From Trichopria drosophilae (taxonomy: Eukaryota; Arthropoda; Insecta; Hymenoptera; Diapriidae): a DNA stretch of 64,000 nucleotides. The translations under genes and the position numbers were made by a program. Below the pieces are notes generated by a model. That model searched no databases. It worked only from the letters and a program-made list of their open reading frames with translations, and had not been told where the DNA came from. Below, one piece after another: positions 59,037-64,000 of this stretch. The stretch lies in NCBI GenBank assembly GCA_030407085.1, contig CM059584.1:144078001-144142000 (forward strand). Direction: 5' to 3'. How positions within the stretch are numbered: the first letter of the stretch is position 1; each line of letters begins with the position of its first letter.

Positions 59037-62000
59037 CTGCAATTCAATGTAGCTGAAATCTCACCGGTGTCTCCCCTTAACCCTTTTTCAAGAAAATAAA
59101 TGGTTAAACACAGACTCCTCATCAAATCGTTTTTACAAATTACATTAGAGTAACGGTACTCTATCCTATCACCACTCTCTTTTCCCCCACCTTGCGGGTT
59201 GGGGCCTCAGGAAGGGCCTGCTGTGACGTCATGAACATAACGCGACTAAGAAGAGTGGGAGAAGCAGCGCATTCTGTTGGTAAATATAATGAGAAGGAAG
59301 GGCAAGGCGAGGCACCGCGTGGGTAAATATACTGGGAATCTACTGTATAAATCGCTTTCTTTTATAGGAAAATATATATTTGTTTTAACAAAATTTGTCT
59401 AAAAAGTAATCCCAATATCAAAGATCTTATTGACATAAGATTAGTTTGACATTAGTCGGTGGCGTCTGGAAGGACTTTCTTAATTGATAAATTTCTGTTT
59501 TTACAAGTTTTTCTTTTATGTTTTCGAAAACAAACATTTTTTATATTAGACTATTGAAGTCGTTAAACAAGATTATGATGTTAGAATTGGAATATCTAAC
59601 GTAGCAAATCCAACATGAACTATATTTCGAGCTAAATTCATTATTTCTCATCAAACAAACTAAAGAAACTATTTGAGTTTATGTCGCTGACGATGATCCT
59701 AAAGTCCGAATTGAAGAATACCAAATGGCGGATATAATATTCTATAGATATTTCCATTTGAATTCGTTGTTTCTTATATTGAATCCCACGGAGGATTTCC
59801 TTCATGGAGGTGCATCCTAATAAAATTAGATATTATTTCGGCAATTAAAGTTAAAAATAGGATAAAGCATGACTTTTGCTTGCAGGCTTCTTCCGGTGTT
59901 AGTGTAATTATAATAAAAGTCCACCCGCCCAATTAGAAAATCAGCTTATCGCGAATAACGTGAAAAGTACTCATTTCAAGTAATTACATTTGTTTCCTCT
60001 TCATTATTTATCTATAAACTTTTTTCGAAGATCGGTTTTTGAGGTTCACTTTTATATTGCACCTTTTTTTAATTTCTTTTTTTGGTTTATTTATTTGTTC
60101 TATGCAGTTTTCAATTTATATCTTCTGTCCTTTGGGATCTTTAAAATTTATTTGTCAGCAATCTTTATTGATTCAATAGTAAAATACCGTATAAGAAGCA
60201 ACATTTTTCAAATTCCTGAAAAAAATACGTAAGCAATTAAAACAAAAGTGTAGGTTGGATTCATCTTATTTCGGCTGTATTGAATCAGTCATGATGTATT
60301 ATACGAAATTTGATCTCGGTTCTGAGTCGAAAAACTTACTATAACAAAAAAGAGAGATTAAAAAACCAACAGTCAAATAATCGATTGTCAAAAAACCGGA
60401 TAAAAATCAGTTAATAATATTTTCAGACATTTTTTGCTCTGTAGTATTTGTTTTTGTCGCATTTTCGACCCGCACTCGAGAGTTCAATTCATAAATTGTA
60501 ACAAAAAGCTTCATTCTATACTGTATAAGACAAAAATTCATTTAAATCGAGCAAAAGTAATATAGCTAAGATATTAATACATCTTTATGCAAGATAATCA
60601 TGCTCATTTGCTCCCGTAAGATTTTTTCTACCAATATTCACGTTTGCCGGTAATAGAGGAAACCTGTATATCCCTCGTCTGCAGGTAAAAGAATAGAGAT
60701 TCAAGATTGCAGGTACCTATGAGATCGATACTTGGGATTTTTGTTGGAGAGACAAGTTGCCTAGCGAGTGAAAGGTTGTTAATGTACTAGATAAGCTACA
60801 GGAGGCGCAGTGTATAGATTCTTATCCTCATTTTGCTTGAATGAATTTAGCTAACACTAAATCTATCTATGACTAGTATTATGGTTTTCATATAATTTAT
60901 TATAATCTCTTTATTAGTTACCTAATACCAATAAAAAAACTAAAATAACAAATGAAAATTTTGTTAGCGTGTATAAAGGGGATCTTATTAAATCGAAATT
61001 TAATTCGATAATTACTGAAAATAAAACAATGTATTACTCTGCATATCTGAAATATACAGCTTCTGCACTCTTATAACCAAATCACAATCATATTTTATTC
61101 ACAACAATCAGAACTGAATATTGTATGTGAACACAGAGAAAAGTGTTTTTTATCCAGTATTAGAATTCTTATGCCCCGTAAAAGATAGTATTTTACGCAT
61201 AGGGATTGCCATCTTTCTATTACCTGTTAAAAGACGAAGATTTGAGATTATTCTAACCAATATGTCAGTTTATTTTAACCTTTTCTCTTTGACTAAAAGC
61301 AATTTTTGTTTATGGAAATTTATCTAGCAAATTAAAATATTCAAAATGCCTTCTTTTCGTCATAATAAAACATTCTTTTAAAATACGAGAGTTTAATACA
61401 GTTTCGTATAACCTGTTAAAAACAAATGCTGAAAGACGGAGGATTTTACTAGTTATAATATTTCTTTTAAGGGCTATAATACACTTTTTAAAAGCCAAGG
61501 GATAGTAACTGATAAAATACACTTTTCTCAGTCAAGTAAGCAGTGCCATTTAGTTCTCATTTATAAGTATAGTCTCCGTCTTATATTTAATTTTATATTT
61601 TAAATTTCAATTTATTACATTCCGTTTGGTTAAATTATATCAAATATGTTTTGTAGTTTATGTTTATATGAAGTATATTCAAACGTAAAAGATACTTTAG
61701 AGTACGTTAGTGAGTTTATGTAATTGCATGGAACCGCAGTTTAACTATTGATGTTCGCTGTATAACTTCCTGTAATTCGCATGAACATATTAATGATATG
61801 TTACAAATAATTATATATTTGCGGTATTCTCTAATATTAAATTAATGATCCTGCTAGTAGTACACAAGAATATACGAATAATCAACCAATAAATTAATAT
61901 GCCTATTTAAAATGTAACTCTCAAGTATCATGTTGTTATGTTTATATCTTAATAGTTAACAAAATTAGTAAAAAATAACAACAAATCATTAACTTAAACA

Positions 62001-62163
62001 AAATAGTTAAAGAATTATCAATTCATGCCTTAAATTTCAATTACAACAATATTCTTTCCTAAAAAAAAAAACTTTTATTTTTGCCATTATTTAAAATTAT
62101 TTTTTATATTTATATGCCAGATCTAATTTTTTTTAAATTAAAACATAAAAACTACTGTCCTGA
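59037..62163. other. AT-rich spacer with a GC-rich pocket
   Basis: A GC-richer pocket at 59150-59340 contains a full palindromic CRE (TGACGTCA, 59224-59231) and a repeated GTAAATATA-x-TG unit. A TGGCGG module copy lies near 59690-59745 and a weak CCGACA-family copy at 60320-60480. No gene recognised. Confidence 0.45.
61133..61535. repeat. Degenerate inverted repeat, about 400 bp
   Basis: GAGAAAAGTGTTTTTTATCC at the left has an imperfect inverted partner GATAAAATACACTTTTCTC at the right, with patchy inner similarity (CCTGTTAAAA-GACGAAGATT against AATGCTGAAAGACGGAGGATT). This looks like an old foldback element; the short frames on both strands within it are not convincing genes. Confidence 0.5.
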
Positions 62164-62604
62164 TTAATTTTGGAGTAATTGTTTGGAGTTTATATTTTTT
62201 TTCATTTTCAAGAAATTAATGTCTAAAATTGTAGTATTCACAAACTCAAAAGCATGTTCTGTATTTAATAATATAATTCCTGTATATTTATTATCTCCAT
62301 CAACATTTCTTTTGCTCATCGATTCTATTTTTTAATAATCTTCCTGTGTCTCCAATAAAAACGCCATTGCATTTTTTGCATTTTATTTCGTAAAATATTT
62401 CTTTTTGGTGTAAATTGCCAATTTTCTCATTACAAGGTATTATATCGCTTATGTTAGTGTTTGTCGGTTTGTATACAATTCTGATGTTTTTAATTTTAAG
62501 ATGTTTTTATTTCCTTCTGAAATAACCTGTACATGTGGAATGCTAAACGTTTTTAAAATATTATCATTAACTGTTTTAAGAAGAGTTATAAAACTGATAG
62601 ATTC
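62164..62604 (-). pseudogene. Penelope-like element fragment (GIY-YIG end), broken
   Basis: Minus-strand translation from 62604 to the TGA at 62300-62302 gives about 100 codons. They include an IRIVYKPTNT stretch, a K-C-x2-C motif and FIGDTGRLLKNRIDEQKK, which match the linker and GIY-YIG endonuclease region of Penelope-like retroelements (typical form YIGETGR-x-L-x2-R-x2-EH). After the stop, a different frame (about 62297-62164) continues the domain with NTEHAFEFVNTTILD, so a frameshift and a stop break the gene. The reverse transcriptase part was not found upstream. No ATG start is needed for a fragment. A dead copy. Confidence 0.72.
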
Positions 62605-63339
62605 TATTTAAGCCTTTCTTTCATTATGAATATAGGATAGTTATTTTAACCTAAAATGTTTCTGACTAGTTTCAGATTCTATTTCATAAAGTTAGTTGCA
62701 TTACCCTCTCTTAAGGTGGGTGATTTAATGATATTTGATGTATTTAATGATATTTGCTGATCTTTCCAATGTTTTTGCGCCGAAACAGTCTGAAGATTTA
62801 CAAAAATTTGTGTTTAAATTAGGAAGGTTTAGTATACTTTTGACGTAACTTTCATTGTTTACGATATGAACGACAAAAACTGAAATATTACTGGTATTTT
62901 CATCTTTTAACGATCTTTAATTTACGATCTGAGGAAGTTTTTTTGTTTGTAGTGATATCACGTACATGTGCCAAAAAAAACTGCTTCCCACATTTGGACT
63001 AGTTTAAAAGTGTCATCCGTCTCTCGTTTTGCCACAAGGAAGAAAATACTCCCGGTCTGGCCCTCCTATCCATACGTTTTTAATACGGGCGATTCCATTT
63101 TTAGGTTAGGTTAAGTAACGTTGGATTAGGTCAAATCAGATTAGTTTACCAACATTGTCAGGTTAATCAGGAAAAAGTACGTTGTATTTGAGTAGCATTA
63201 CCGTCTCGGATAGATTTACACCATTGTTATCTTAGGTTAGGTCGATTTAAGCTAATTTCTATTAGGTTAAGTAAGGTTTGGATAGCGTAATTCAGGATAG
63301 ATTTATAAAAGACATATAACCTAGATTACTTTTTCCCAC

Positions 63340-63960
63340 TCCTGCCTCAAGTGTTATTATTACTTAAAAATTCTTTCACCCAAATGCTTCGTGTTCGCCG
63401 GAAAGAAAAACTGCATCCGTCGAAATATACGACCCGAAACAAGGATTTCGAAGACTCTGAAAGGCAGAAATTCTCTCTTTCGAGACCGACGCTTATTTCC
63501 CACAGAGAATTTTGCAGGGTTGAAAACATTGTCGGAAAAGAGCCGTCCCGAACGATTTCTGAGACTGTATATGGAAAACTCGGCATGGTTCCTCCCACAC
63601 TTCCGTGTGAGAAGCTAGCCGCAGATTCGTTAGCATACATGGTTATGCAGCAAAGCTACGTCATATGGGAAACTGTATCTCATAGCTCCGAAATTTTCTT
63701 CTGGAATTAGCCGCGAGAGAACTGTGCGAATTCCAAAGTGCACCGCTCTCTGAAGCCGCGGGTAATTAATCTACCAAATTACTGCAGCGCTACCAGTCTT
63801 CAGCAGACCGTGCAGGCTGTTGCCTAACCTAGCAAGGCTGCGAGTCTTGTATGCTCGTACGAGCCAGAATGCACCTCGGTCCTGTCCAGGGTGAAATAAC
63901 GCTTAAGACGAATCACGAAGTCATGTCTGCCGGAAGGAGTGGATTCTCTCGGAAATTGCA
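63340..63960. other. GC-richer edge region with overlapping frames
   Basis: A 119-codon plus frame (63351-63710), a 75-codon plus frame in another register and a 97-codon minus frame overlap, so at most one could be real and none is recognised. The plus frame is basic and lacks clear domains. A gene continuing beyond the window cannot be excluded. Confidence 0.25.
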
Positions 63961-64000
63961 TTAACGCTTCATTCGCACCTAGATGTGATACATTTAAAAA

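Noticed and set aside
63351..63710. 119-codon plus-strand frame near the right edge
   Set aside because: Overlapped by open frames in another plus register and on the minus strand, with no recognisable domain; better explained by GC-richer sequence with few stops.
1..64000. CRISPR array, bacterial operon or phage features
   Set aside because: No regularly spaced identical repeats and no bacterial gene structure; the content is that of a eukaryotic genome.

Overview
The window looks like AT-rich, gene-poor intergenic or repeat-derived DNA from an insect. Three things point that way: eukaryotic retroelements, short runs of the insect telomere-type TTAGG motif near 31655, 50180 and 63100, and AT-rich spacers interrupted by CpG-rich patches. 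A hymenopteran is plausible but not shown. I could not recognise any conserved host protein-coding gene, and the small open frames in the spacers look like chance or shadow frames.

The one clear set of protein-coding genes belongs to a structurally complete Ty3/gypsy LTR retrotransposon on the minus strand (23828-29438). It has two 760-bp LTRs differing at one base and an AGCT 4-bp target duplication. A tRNA-Trp-type primer site is followed by gag with a C-H-C-C zinc motif, and pol (protease, reverse transcriptase, RNase H, integrase, GPY/F tail) lies in the -1 frame and is probably reached through a GGGAAAC slippery site. A polypurine tract abuts the 3' LTR. These traits fit the CsRn1/Kabuki-type clade. 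Each LTR also carries an intact 136-codon sense ORF. The element inserted recently into one arm of an older inverted-repeat MITE (23551-29489).

Most other recognisable structure is non-autonomous mobile DNA. Candidate foldback or TIR elements lie at 10985-11717, 12114-12959, 15062-16096, 21405-22477, 32698-33282, 33955-36033, 46295-47817, 49567-50614, 56558-56981, 57193-59036 and 61133-61535. Three have TTAA at both ends with CC/CCC termini (piggyBac type), a fourth (15062) has it at one end, and one has an 8-bp direct repeat. Retroposed elements are a SINE-like pair (4461, 48651), a tRNA-derived SINE (about 56340-56518) and a decayed Penelope-like GIY-YIG fragment (62164-62604).

A short module with a GGTCGCTGATTACGAATCTGA-like half and an AAAATGGCGG half recurs across the window, inside several unrelated foldback elements, and as a roughly seven-unit tandem array at 54160-54915. 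With the dispersed GGGCGTAAA palindromes, the CCGACA-rich family and a possible hammerhead-like core at 56798, these are the best candidates for something little described. All repeat boundaries were read by eye without alignment.
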